Part shown: piece after piece, positions 27,801 through 42,800 of the stretch
Layout: every line of letters begins with the position of its first letter
How positions within the stretch are numbered: the first letter of the stretch is position 1
From: Apostichopus japonicus
Lineage: Eukaryota; Echinodermata; Holothuroidea; Aspidochirotida; Stichopodidae
Direction of reading: 5' to 3'
Assembly (NCBI RefSeq): GCF_037975245.1
Contig: NC_092566.1
Span: forward strand, 5,086,001-5,146,000
DNA length: 60,000 bases
Made by a program: the position numbers and the translations under genes
The notes under the pieces: generated by a model
Databases searched by the model: none
Seen by the model: only the letters and a program-made list of their open reading frames with translations
Told to the model about the DNA's origin: nothing

Positions 27801-30800
27801 CTCACCCTGTGACAAAATAGGTCTCAGTCAAGGACTCGAGGTAAGTCATTTGAAGTTTAACAGGAAGGTCAGACAACGAACATTTTATTTACCAATGGCA
27901 GCTTGAAAGTTGTTATTGCAAATTAAAAACCTCAGAAGTTATGTTCTATTAGGTTCCCAATAATAATATCATTAAACAAGATCCAACCCAATGCCATGAT
28001 CATAGCATGGGATACATGGAGTTGCTTGACTGCAGTATGGTCTATAACTGCCGCCCTTCACATTATAACTATAAAACTATCATACCATAACATTGGGTAA
28101 TTTAACAACACATCATAACACAGCACATCATAACATAGCATAGCACAGTATAACAATGCGTAGCACAGAATAACATAACATACATAACATACCACACCAT
28201 AACATCACATATCATAATATCAAAACAAACAATTCACAAAAATATTTTTACAATTTATCCTCAAGTAATATCAAAAGGTCAAATCACAGTTTATCCTTAT
28301 ACCTCATGATCTGACCTCCTGACCTGATACGATACCTCATGCCCCACCTTCCCTTCTCCCCCACCCCCATCCCCCACCCCCCCCTAAGTCACCCCTCTCC
28401 ATATCTTGAATCTTTCTGCTCTTATATCTTTATCTGTTTTTATTTTCCATGTACACTATGAAACTGAAGAGAAAACAAGTTGCTCATGTACCTTTAATAA
28501 ATGCCAATCCAAAATAAAACCTCTCAGAGATATCGAGATGAGAAGCGACCATATCAAAGAGTTCCTGTCCTGAGGTACCAAGGTCGCACATGAGGTGCAA
28601 ACGTTTTCCGTTCAGGAGAACCACGACCACCTGCTTACGCTCCGGGGGTACCTTTCCTGCCTTGCACTGATAAAGAATTGACAGAAATTGTATAAAGGCT
28701 GCTACTAACAGTATACATTACACCCAAATTACCATAGGTCCCCCTGGTTTTTAAATGATGCTGGCAAATTATCAAAAGTCATCTTCAGACCACTCTAACA
28801 GATTATTCTGGCCGATAAAGGTTTCGAGCGGTTACAGATATAGTCTTCCTACCAACAGATTCATTTTCAAGCATTTATTGTCAAGCTCTAGACATAATAA
28901 AATAAAACTGTTAGCAAACTGCTTATCTACTAGAGAGCCTGTGTAAAGAGAATGTGTAAAAGTAAGTTGGCCTGACGTTTCGATCCTAGCAGGATCTTCT
29001 TCACAGGCTAAATGACAAGTAGTACTGTTTACTGTTACTTGTCATTTAGCCTCTGAAGAAGATCCTGCTAGGATCGGAACGTCAGGCCAACTAACTTTTA
29101 AACAAGCTATAGACATGGCAGAGCTAGTGTGCAGTTGTTGTGAGTAGACAGGGTAGTGAGGGGTGAAGTCAATAGAGTCTTCCCATCAACAGATTTAAAC
29201 ATTTCAAACATAGAAAAGATATCAAACATTGAAATATAAAAAAATAGTCATTATTTAAAGGTATTTTCGAGACTTAATAAGTCAAATTTGTAGGCAATGA
29301 GAAAGAAATATAAAACTTACCATCATAGATGGTACCATATCAATAGTTTCGTTTGGAGCACTGCTCATAACCACAAACTCAGGTCCAAATAATTTCTGAA
29401 AGCAATAAAAAAATATCATCAAAAATTGATTATTACATCTATCCGTAATTGTCGTATCAATCATTTTTTGTTTTCACTCAGAAATAGAGATGGAATTTTC
29501 ATAGGCTATTCATGATATGCCAACATGTAATTTACATTGATAGTAGCTATGACAAACTAACTAGCAGATTGATCATAGCTTATTTGCTATAATAATTACA
29601 ATTGCTCAGTCTAACAGCAAACCATTAGAGAAATCTTTGGAAAAAGCTTGCAAGAATATAGAACAATTTTTAAACAGCCTTACAGATGCGGGAATAAGCT
29701 GTCTGGTATTGCACAATATACAAAAAGGGGAATCTGATACCCAAATGGAAAGATGTATAAAAAGTTGTGAATCTAGAACCACGGTTTATGGCAAACAAAA
29801 TTGACGAAGCCTCATGGAAATGGTCAAACGAAAAGTGAAAGATAAAATGATTCCTTCGAAGCATGTTAATTTTTTTAAATCACTGAGACAATTCTTCAAC
29901 AGTATGTTTCATAATGAAGGCTCTGAGTCTAATATACAGTACATGTTTCATGAAGTTCAAGAATGATGCTAATATTGTGCAAAACTACAACAGGAACTTT
30001 GGGAAGTGCACTACTAAGTTTAATGCAAAAATAGAGCCTACACATGATCACACTTAATGCTAGTGCTTGCCATGCATATATACATAAATCACTTCTTCGC
30101 TTTAATCCAAAATATCTAAGCACGCCATCACGAACATGAAACAGGATGGATTTTTGAACTACTGGATCAAAGTACATGATCCTTAGGCTATTTTACAGGT
30201 CTGTTGGGGTGGTAACGTTAACAATACAGAAAAGAATCATATCAATTGCATTATTAAGAAAGCAGAAAGGGTGGTTGGTGTATCACTGCCTTCATTTGAT
30301 TCGGTCTACCATTGCCTTCTTCAGTCTAAATTAGACTTTATATGGAATGAATCTAGCCACCTCTCCATGATCAAGTTCTGCATGACAGTCAAATGACAAG
30401 AGACATTGGTAGGCTGAGACTTCCTGGACCAAAAACCAACAGATACCAGGATTATTTTATTCCTCGTGCAATGAAGCTTTATAATGATATCCTGTGATGT
30501 TGATTTTTCTTATCCTTTCTATCGTATTATCTGTATATACCCACATTTTTACATCTTATATAAATTTACATTTGATATCCGTTTTATTGTTTTGTAGTGC
30601 GAGTACACAAATTTCCTTTTTGGAGAAATAAAGTTTTACTTGCTGGTAAACTTACAAATATCTCATAAGATAATGAAAATTGCACTCAACAGCAAGTTAC
30701 ACTTCCCAAATTCCCACAACCATGGATATTTAACATTCTTGTAAACATATTCATGAAGTCTAGCCTTTGTACGGTAGGTTAGTTTCATTGTTACTATTAT

Positions 30801-33800
30801 TATTATTATTATAGTGACTAGAGGCCTTCACAGCAACAAGTCATAACAGACAGGTGACTTTACAATAGCATTAGTCATGCAGAAACGTGACCAACCCACA
30901 TTCCATTTTTAATTAACTACCTACTGCACAGTGAAGGCTATGGAAATATTCAATGCTTTTGAAAAGATCTGAAAAAGTCAACACATGTGTGTTGTCTAGC
31001 TGCTGGGTTAACGGTGAGATGTCTTGTTGCAATGTAAATTAATACTCTGTATTACACATACAGTGAATTCATTGCATAGAAGTCACATCATATCAATTTA
31101 ATGACTCAAAGAAATCTTTTAAAATATTGGTTGGAAGCTCTGAGGGTCAAATACATCCAGCACAATATCATGTTTGAATAGTTATCGAAATTCCATCGCC
31201 ATTCCATGCAAATTTTTTACAACGGATCACAAAAGTTTGAATTTGATTTGCTGTTGAACTGACAGCTAAAGTCGTATTCCCACATCCGAGGGGGGTTTTC
31301 ATCGTAATTTTTTTTTTTTTTCCTTCTAAAACTGAAGGGTATGAACCAGTTCTCAGTTGACAGTTTGTCAAGGATCTTTCTTATGTTGTAAATGGGGAAT
31401 AATGCTGACCTACGTACACTTGTCATACATGAGCAGACATAACACCATGATTGTTATTGAAGAGAAAAGAAAGAGATTACAGACAACGACCAATGAACTA
31501 CTGACATCACCAATACACACATTACAGGACAGAGAAGCATCTTCACTTCTACCAAACTCCAACAAACTACAAAATCCACCTCTTAGTTTTTCCGTCATTC
31601 AACACAAGCATGTTAGTATACATCTACTGGTGGACTTCTTACATATGTACAACTTAATCATGGCTAAACCAGCCCCACTTGCACCCTGACATATAACTGG
31701 CACATAACTTATGATTCCAACCATGACAGATTAATGTTTACACTCCAGAGATGTTTTGTAGAGAACAATTTCTGAAACTTAACCCTGTGGGACACCACAA
31801 TCACAATGGAACATCCTCAAAAAATACTAACACAGCAAACAAATGCTGCATAATTTTTCTTATTTATGATCTAAGCTCAGTGCTTTCTGGCAACTCAGTG
31901 TATCCCAAACCTTTTGTTGTACACTGTACAAAAGAATATCAGCACTTACTGTAAATCGAGAAAAATTAGAAAAGAAAAAAAAATTATAACAAATGATCAG
32001 CACATTTCATTTTTTTTTCTTTTCATGTAAAGCATTAAAATAAGTTCCACCTTCACACTTTTTAACAGAAAAATATCCTTTAAAACAGGTGGTTTTAAGA
32101 TTCTGACCTTTAATTTCTTTGGTGTGTGCCTAGGTCGTCTTCTATCATCTAAATCTCCATTTCTGTACCTCGGCCTGTCGTTCGCTTGCCTGACGTGATT
32201 ATCGGACCAGTAGGGATTTACTCCCGGGGAGCGGGGCGGACTATGGAACCTGAAGTGGTGGTTGCGACGCCCCTCTTCGTACAGAGCGTTCGGTATCGAC
32301 GGAAGCGATGCGGCAGGGGTTAAATGATCGGGATGAAAACTCCCTAGAATCAAAAGGGGCAAAGAAAACAGGAGTTGTTTAAAAGATTTAAGTCAAATTC
32401 TGCATTCTGCTGCTACCTTTCTTTGACTTATTTCTTCATTTTGGGACTGTTTATCTAGTTAGATAATACCACAAAGATATTTACTTTAATTCCCAATTGA
32501 AACTTCTCTGTATTTTTTGTACTTTTGTTAAGAAATAAACTGGATACAATGAAAATCCTATCTTGAATTGAATTTTATACTGAAGAGTAATTGTTTTGTT
32601 TTCTAACAAATCATTTATACACGGACTGTTCTCTCCATTTGGACAGTGAAACCAGCTCACATAGTCCAACTAAGATACTTAAAGTACATACTTTAATACA
32701 CCATCAAATATAAATACCTTTGTGGCGTAAATATTTACTAATTTCTTCTATATCGTTAACAAAACAAATTGAAGGATATGAAAAGGTTTATCCTGTCTAG
32801 TTATATTCTAAAGAGTGTGGTGTTTTACACAGTACACAGGCTGGAGGAGGAATACTACAAGATATGGGCAGAAACATGTCATGCAAAAAGGAACTCACAT
32901 TACAAAGCCTTCTTATTAAATCCCCAAAACCAAGACAGTAAACATGTAGAGAGGTTGAACACCCGCACATAGACATGTGTAAAGACATACATTTACATTG
33001 ACATGTACTTGTAGTTAATTCATTGCAATATGTTTTGTGAAGATATCAAGCGAAATTGAAAGTTCCAACATTCGGTTGTTTCTTCAGAGATATATACCTA
33101 GGTCCCATTTGACAATTACAAGTATGCGTGTACATGCAACGTTTTTATTTGAAATGTTGCACATAAGAAGAAAACATTTTTCAGATTGGGTTAAAACATA
33201 CTACAAGAATGGCAACTGTTTTTTGTTTTGAAATCTGTCAAGCCTATTATGTAACCTCTTGGGACATTAAGATAATTTTAAAATCACATACTAAAGGATG
33301 GGAGAACAAACTTCCTTTACCTTCTTGAGCAGACTCCATGGAAGCAAGAGACTTCTGAGATCTCGATTTCCTTCTCAACTCTCTTATATTCCTCTTAATG
33401 TCATCGATGTCGCTCTGCACTGCGTCGCTCTCTGAACAATAAACCGGAAAGACCGCAGGAGGGTTCGGCTGTCTGATTCCTAGCTGTTCTCTGAGGAGAC
33501 CGAGTCTCTCCCTCCTCTCTCGTAATCGATCGTACACCTGACTGGATCGGAAATGTTGCCTGTCCCAACGAGATGGTGACCTGGGTCCTCTTCGGCTTCT
33601 CGGCGACGACTGGTAGGATTTCTTGGAGTAGCGGGAGGGTGAAACGTCGGGGGACGAGATGATATCCGACAAGTGGTACGACCTGCCTTCGTCTTCATCC
33701 GAGAGGTAGGACTCTTCCAGATTGGAACGTTTCCGAGGATGAAGAGGCTCCATGCTCTCGTGAGAGTCGGCGGTGCTGCTGCTGTAATGGGAGTTATCTC

Positions 33801-36800
33801 TCGTTCGAGGGGGACGTCTGGAAGAACGTTCCATTAAATCTGGCTCGTCGTCAACTTGACGGAATGAATGAGGACGTTTCTGTGGTGAACGACTGTGAAC
33901 TGGTGGTTTCTCAAAATCTGCAGAGATAAGCAAGGGAGGCAATGTCCTTAACACGATGCATGTCATTCAAATATCTTCTTAAATGTTCTCTTCCGAACTG
34001 TCACAGATCACTGTGTTCATAACTCTGTGTTCATAACTGTGTTCATAACTCTTCAGAGCTAGAAAATTTATCAGAAAATTGCAATATTTACTTATGTAGT
34101 ATATATATACTGTATTGACAGGTGACAAAAACTTCACCTGCCTTATAACAACAGGAGCACTTTATGGAAGATTATTTTTGATCTCTAAAAGAATTTCAGT
34201 TCAGATTTTTGTGTGTAGAGTGAATTATTATTATTTATGGAAAGAGTATTCCTATCAAAATCTGGTAGAATATTTCACACAAGCGACAGAGTTTGATGAA
34301 ATTGTGAGGAGTTATAAAGGTAAAAATAGCAAAGGAAACACTTTGGCTATCTGTACATGTAACCCACCAGTACATGCCTTTCCACCAAAAATGTATTAGG
34401 AGCAATGACATTTTAGAAGTGGCATTATTTTGACAACCTTTACATTAAACCGTTTTCTTTTTTAAGGATAATCTATGACAAGAGCTTGTATGCTTCAAGT
34501 TTAGCTTGGGATATGTGTAACTAAATTTATACATGTTGCCAGAACTTTGGTACTTACTAGACCTTCATTACTCGAGTACATTTTTCTGTCCTCTTGTGTA
34601 CTCATACTCATGGGTTTGTACTTTATATTTGTTTTTAGCAAAATTAAAAAATCATGAACTTATGTATGTATGTTACACTCCTACTCGGCCAAAATAAACT
34701 GCATTTAAGACTGTTTGTATTCCACACTCATGGCAATGTACTCATACTCCTACTTGGGACTTGATACTTGTACTCATTCTCTTCTGCCCGACCACTGTAC
34801 TCAAACTACCAGAATTATGAGCTGCTGACTAAGCATCCTGACATTCACATTGTTTCGTCTCAGCAAATTTAAGTGTCATCTTATCACTGAACAGAACACG
34901 CTTTTGAATTTTTTTTTCTCCCCACAACTTTTTACCGAAAATATATTCAATTTTGTTTTTATGTAGTTCATATTGGTAGGTTAGTATGTGACAAAACCAA
35001 CATGACGAAACACTTCAGACATATCACTGAATCCTAAAGAGAAAGGGAATAAAAAAACTGTTCAAATAAAATTAGAACCATCTGTTCCATGAATTGTTTG
35101 CTTTTCGGTCGGGTAGTGGCAAGACACCCTCCCATTGAGTGTGTGGACAATTGACAGTGTATAAAGAGTAGCCTTACTTTGTATTCAATTAATTCACCAA
35201 GAGGTGTGCACAGTGATGAACAAGCAACGACAGTCGACAGGTTATCAATAAAGAATGGCACTCACTTCAGTATGACACAACAGGTTGTGGGAACAAAATG
35301 GTGATTAGAAACAGTTAGTGGTCACACCACGAGTAAAGAAAAGGTCTAAAGTTACTCAAGTTTAATGCCAACAATAGGTATGATTTTTTTATACAAAAGG
35401 TCAATAAGGTTGAGTTGGAATGGGTCATATTAAAAAGTAAGAATACTCCTGTAGTATGGCAAGGCCAACTTTCCATATGTTTTAACTATATATTTTAACT
35501 ATTTTTAAATGAAGGGTATTAAAACTCTATCTACATGAGCCATCCAGTTCTTAAATTAAAACAGATATGATACTTGTCTACATCAGAACAAAGCTTCTAG
35601 AATACTCTCAATAGGCTATTGGCCATGGGTTTTTTTTCTTTCTTTTTTTCAAATTGTTCTTCAGAATCCCCTGGGGAGGATGCAATTAAGAGTATTAAAA
35701 GGAGACAATAGACCTTCATAATTATTAGACAAATTACATCTGATTGTACTTTGAATGGCTGATCAAAACAAAAATACAATAATACATTACATTTTTGTAT
35801 CAGAAGCAGGTTGAGGTTAGTAGGGATACTGCTATTACTCTCAACAGATGTAAACAACAAATAAAACCCCAGTGAGTATGTGTAAATATGAGCAAGGGAA
35901 TAATATATATTACAAACATAAGATCCAATTCGAGTAATATCACAGACTTAGATGTTGCTTAATTAACAGATAATAATGGATGAATCTGTAAGATTAGAAT
36001 TAAAAGTACTTTGCTTGGTTCAAATAGCAACATTACCAAATATATACAAAATATTACTGCAATCAAATGCCATTCGGAAATATTTCTATGGGCTTGCTAT
36101 CAACTTTGTTATTTTCATCTCCAAAGTTTAATATGTCTTGCCAATGGTCAAAGAATTTATACGAACAAAGTTATGACAACAAGTGGCCATTTTTGCAAAA
36201 TGTACCCAAATTTGGCGAAAGAAACTTAATGGCTGTATAATAACCTGGAAAAGTTTCCTTTTGATACATATATTGTACTAGTTACAGGGCCCATTTTTTG
36301 TTTAACAGTTGTCTGATTGTCAAAGAATACCAAATTACTGTTTGGACAACCAAAGTCGGCTTGGAGGTTGTTATGCCAACAGATAGTTGTTTGAAACTAC
36401 TTCAGGTTTCAGGTAAGTTGGTATCCCCCTTCATCACTTTGAAGATACTGTAATAAAACCAAAACAAGTGGCAGGCCTATTACCCACTTGAAGGGAGCTT
36501 AACTGGCCAAAAGCTGGAGTTTTAAATCCACAAACTTTATCATCTATCATGCAGTATACATATTCATTGGGTTTTTTTTAGGTTTCTTTGGTACATTGAT
36601 TTTTGACAACCAACGGACGAGCAGAAATATCATAGAAACGTCTGAAAAACTTCAATTCCCAAGGGTGACCTGTCCGAACTTACCGGGAGCTGTGTGTTGG
36701 TAGGAGTCTTTCTTGAAGTATGAGCGGTCATCCATTCTTGAGTTATTATTTCCGTTCGAATTATTATAGTATTGATCCTCATCTTGTCCTATCCTATCCA

Positions 36801-39800
36801 GCTTTAATAGAAAGTAAGAATGAAAAAAATAAACTAAACAATTCCATAAAGTGATTGAAAAAAAACAATTTAGATCACTTTCATTATGTCATTTGACTTT
36901 TACTTGTTTGATAGTAGAGGGGAGGGGGGGGGGGGGGGAACATTGGTAGTTAAGGAAGACAAAATTTATGAAACTATGGTAACAAATAAAACCCCAAGGT
37001 AACAGCTCGTTAATGATAAGCGTTCACCTAAATTAAGGCAAATTTGGTTATATACTGATCTTTTTTCATCCAAACAATCCTATTTTGTGAAACCAAGCCA
37101 CAAGGTTAGAGGAAAATACATTTGAAAACTGCATCTGTAACGTATATAAGTCCACCAATACCTCACCAGGAATGATAAAATTATACATACGCTGCAAGCA
37201 TTTTTCATGACAAAAGTCCATTAGATTGAATTGGTGGGACACAATATTATCTGTAATTAATTCAAAGCCAGGTTATCTTGCTAATTAAGAACAGCTAAAA
37301 ATTGTTATAATAAACTACATGCATCTTATACCAGAGTGGTATCCATTTTACTTGTGAATATATTCTGTGGCTTAACATTACTACCCACTTTCAAATACAG
37401 CTTCAATACCATAACAACTGCGATATTAAAGTCTGCATATTTATCTCTAACGTTGCATTTTTGTTGAGGTGAATATATTCTAATTTGCATATGTGGTGTG
37501 TAAAGTAGAGTTTTAAACGAGTCGATGCTGCAGCAGAAATATATACTATTGAAGGTCTACGGACAACATTGTCCTAATTACTCTAGTAGGTGTTGGGAAT
37601 CATGAAAATCCCACAAAAATCCAAAGATTGACCGTTTTACAAGTCTTTGCTTAATTCAAATTATTTATGAATAAACATTTGAGCTAATTATGCACACTGA
37701 TGATGTAAAGGGAGTGACTGCCTAATTTTCTGTTATGTTACCCCTTTGTTTCACAACCTTTATTTCAAGGACACTGAACACAGGTTTGTGGCCTAAGGCA
37801 GTTTTCTTAAATAATTGTCTTCTTTGAAAAGAGGAACATCACATTATTCAAATGACATGTGTGGGCTTGTTAATTTTAGGAGTTTACTTATTAAGGGCTA
37901 AAATAAGAAATTTTGATGAGCCCAACACTCCATATGGTTTGCACATATTTAATGAGTTTACCAGATTGATCAAAACTTCAAATGTGTATATCTTTGGAAC
38001 AAAAAGAGCTTTTCAAAAGATCCCAACCAATTTTGAATGAGATTATCACACAACAAATGTACTGCATAAGGAGCAAATTGGCTAGGCGTCCGTAGTACTT
38101 TAAGGAACAGGAAGTACTGTTAACATTTTTCAAGAATGTGCCATTCAGTTTTGTCGGACTGTGAAATGACACAACAAGGCTTCTAGGTAACAATATGATA
38201 ATTACATAAGAATACAATCATAAATATTACAAATAATAATTATTCAGCAAATGCAAAGAGATTAAAAATTAACAATTAAAAATTAAACAACATGATTATC
38301 TCCACTTTGTAAATATTAAACCATAGAATAAGAACCCAATTACATTGGTCTGATTGATATTTATCTAAACCATATTAAAAACCAATCATTTACCCAAGTT
38401 TGATTCATGTCGCCCCAAGCCAGATCCATTTTTACTCCAACAGTAGACTAAGAAAAGACACGGAACTGAAAATTTCTGCAATTTTTTACCCCCATTTGTC
38501 CAAAGCACAGCAATATATATGTGTTGACTTTCTGACTGATACCACTACAATGATATATTACACTACAGGGATAGATATTCCTCAATATTATTCTCCACAG
38601 ACTGTACTTAACGGTCGGTCACGCATGACTTGTCCCTACCACTGATGATACACAGAGTTGAAGGGTAACACACAACTGCCGCTCCTTTTCTATAAACCCT
38701 TTTTTGAGGTTACTGCACTTTCTGAAAGGGACGGAATACTCGGAACAATAGTCGATTCTAACCATAAAGATTCCGGTAAGTAGGTTGCTCATGGCAACCC
38801 TTAGATCATAGCATTAAAGCCTAAGTGGTGTAACAGGAGACACTGATTTTTTACAATTTTCATCGCAACATTTTGCAGGAAAATAAAAGATCTGCAAATA
38901 TATGTTGAATTGAAGGGCACTGGAGGTGTCAGTTTATGGCACTTCAAACTTGGCGATGAGAGTAGGGAGTAAACTACAGTGTGTCACCAAGGGAACAACT
39001 GTTATTTTGGGTTTGGTTCGAAAAGGGATATTTCAACAATGCCAATTAAAATGTAACAGTATTTATTATTATTATTATTTGATTCCATCAATTTTGTTTA
39101 TGATGTCTATGTGCTGATTAGGGGTGTTGAGATTGACATAGCAAGGGTTAGGGGGCAGAGGAGGGTAAGTGAATTTGGGGAAGGGGGAATGTAGAGGTCG
39201 ATGTTAGAGTTTCCACTATAATCTATTTCAACTTTTTGACCTAAGTTAGGGGTAGCTTTCTGCAGATGGTTGTCAGTTTTTCAAAATTTTAACAAACCAA
39301 GTATTAATCACATTAAGGGTGCAATCGGTAAACAAAACATATTTCACAAAATATAAAGCACTTCCTGGTTACCATAACTTACAAACATTTTGTCACTCAG
39401 ATAACTTTTCTTATATTCAGTATTAAGTCAAATGCACAAAGTTAGCCAAAATAGTTTAATTTTTTCTAAACACTTCTTTTCATAATTTTTAAATTTGGAC
39501 AGTCATGAACAAATGAAATGAGATTTTATAATCACAAAGCAATTGAAAATTTTTTACCAAAATCAATTGCAAAAAGGTACTCTTTAGTAAATGAATAAAT
39601 GAACAACAGAAAAATTACTCGCCATATATTGCAGCATTTGTCATCTAACATCTTCGCCCCTCCCTTCCACTCATGTACCCCTCCCACACCCCTTCGCCCC
39701 TACACAATTCAAACACATTCAAGACTGTTCAGCAAAAGTCACCATACCTCACTAACACTGCCAAGGATAATCTTGTTGAGTCTTGTGACATGCAGAGAGT

Positions 39801-42800
39801 ACGGTACAGCACTGCCTTTCATCCTTGCATGAATTGCACAAGCCTGTGAAAGGCAAAAAAAAAAAAAAAGAGTTAGAAAACTCAATATATATAAACAATT
39901 CTTGCATAGGTAAAAGAAGGAGATATTGCATCAATTTAGTTCGTAAACTCTTCGTTTATGGCAATGTATGGTAAGCAAAATGTGTGTGCATGATGACCAC
40001 ATCTAACTAGGATTTATGCTATATTTAGATAGAACTGTATACTGTCGCTGGTCACTACAATTAATCAAGAAACCACACGGTTAGCTCTAAGAGCTTTATC
40101 ACATCTGCTTGCATGCAACTAAATTTGTAAAAGTGTTCAGTGATTGGCAATATGTTATCCAACATCTCTGCCCCTCCCTTGCCCTCATCCCCACCCTCCC
40201 CCCCCACTGTTTACAAAAGCATTAGCTAGGCTGACCCAGAGGAATAATTACATCTTGTCCTGGGAAACAATAATGATAAAGCAATTAGTGCAAACATGTA
40301 TATCATTATGTAGGCCTATGTATTTGAAGGTGAGTAATGTTGCATGGCAAAATGTAGGGAATAATTTTATCAGTTATCACAAAACCAAATGCTGCACAGA
40401 ATGGACAAATTGCTACCAAAATGCAATAATGAATAACACTTTTGTACACACTGTGGGTATTAATCATGTGCAGCTAAAATTTCCTTAATTCTCTAGCATT
40501 TAATGGTAACCAACATACAGAAAACATCAAAATGTCTTTTTAATATATTCTCTAACAATTAATTCCCTGACAGAAAAAAAAAACAGAAGCTCTTGAGTAC
40601 ATTATAAATTAATTGGTGGCAGCAGATAAAATTGCTATGTAACATCACTATGATCATAAAACAGTATATTTTACAAAAATCTAATTTCATGCTCTGAAGA
40701 TACCATCAATCTTTAACACAGTTTTGTATGAATGAGATTTCCTCAATATTTAAAAGAATGGGCATATGAATTTTCAAATAATTTAGTGACATACAAATAA
40801 ACTGGATCATCACGAATATTAATAGCGGTCGTCTACAGCCTCATCATAAGAAAGAAAACTTGATAAACTGATAGACAAAAAAGAAAATCACTTACTTCTA
40901 ATATATGTACCAAACTAATCCGTTGTTCCGGAGTTTGACTGCACATTGAGGAAACGAGTGACTGCAGGTTTTGGCTTGGGGGAGCAGGAAGTGTTATTGA
41001 CCTGTTATAATCTGAGCACCATCTCAGAGTTTGTCCGAGAGCATAAATGTACATCTATAAAAATAACAGCAAATAAGGAAGAAATGCTAAATTCACAATT
41101 CAGGGAATATTATCTGGTATTGCATCCCCAAAATGGTCAGAATTGCTATTCAAATGTAGAGATGCAGAGCATTTATTTTTACATTAAGAATCATAATATT
41201 TTATAAGAGACAGAAATTCAGAGCCTTCAACCCTTCTACGCCAAGATTTTAAGCACTAAATTATTCCTTGCAATTTGAAATCATACTGAAAGGTAAGAAT
41301 TAAAACTTCCCTGGAAGAAAAAATGATATAGTAAATTTCTTTTTTCTACCTTTCAATATTTACAAGTACAGACAATTTGATAGGGCTCCTATCAGCTGTG
41401 GCCCTTAAAATTCCTTGCATATGTAGTACATTTTGAAGCATATTTAATAAAAATAATGTGCAATGAATATAAACCAAAAGATACAACATTGTATGTATAT
41501 TTATCATTTAATAATACCTCAGAATCAACCAATAAGGAGCAATGGCTATTACTTGAACAAGTCAGTCATATATATTCAACGATCATACCAATTTAAAACA
41601 TCGCTGCTATAGAACACAAAAATGATTCATTACTAACTTTTTCAACCACTGGTTCTGAGAAATGATTAATCCCAGCCAAGCCCTCTGGAGGAATGAAATT
41701 TCGAAGATCAGGAACAGATACATCAATACTTTCGGTAAATGTCACCTTCCCATCGGTACACAACAGCAGAGTATAAGGACTGACCACGCAACTGGGGCCA
41801 TCATCTGCCAAAGCTTGTCCTGTCACCAAAATAAGGAAATTTGGAAAATATTGGCATTGCACAGTAAACAATACAAAAGCCATCTCTAACTACAGTTATA
41901 AAAGGGACATTTTGAAATGTTTTTTGAATTCTGTAATCTAGCAGATCATCTGCATTGCCCATAAATATGCTAAAATGACAAGAATGGTAATTAAGATGCT
42001 CAATCTTCAAAAACTATTTTTACTGGAAATCCAAAGAAGTCTCCAATGTGGAGAAAATATTCAAACTATTGCTTTTAGATCTGATGCTCTACAATGTATG
42101 TCATCTCAACAAGTGGAGCCACAAATGAAGGACATTTTCAACTTTTCACAAACTTTTACAGACAACCACTTGACAAATTAACATATAGAGCTCTTTCACA
42201 GCTACAGATAATAGTCAATTGGTTTGATGTGTGATAGCAGTTTATAAATAGCTCTCAAAAGCAGTCACTTTTGACAAGGTAAAAGAATACATTTAGATAA
42301 GTAGTAGAAAGCCTGGCATTATTTCCCATAAAACCCAGTCTATGTATAGTAATGGATCATAAACAGGTGCTTGTATTAAGCCTATCCATTTTATTGAACC
42401 TATCACAGTCAGGTAAGGTTCTCATCCGATGGTTAAGAGGATATCCCAAACATCTCTTTCCCTCGACTTCACTCCTTACCCAACTTCATACAAAGAGAGA
42501 TGAAGGCATCCTGTACAACCGTTTCTACACAACACCATTGCATAGCAGCAATTTTGAAAAACGTCATGAGAACATGTTTCCAAGTTAAGTTTGGACTGGA
42601 AACCTAATATTTGTAATTTGACAAATTCCACCTATTGGGCTATACCCTCATTTTCAAATTGCAAAACTGTGTTTATCATATTAAGAAACTTTTAAAGTCA
42701 TTGCAATATAAACATAGATCTATTTTCAAATGCAAAATAATTTTGAAACACAAAACAGTTTGTACAGCAGCAACCCGCCACTAATTAATTAAAATACATG

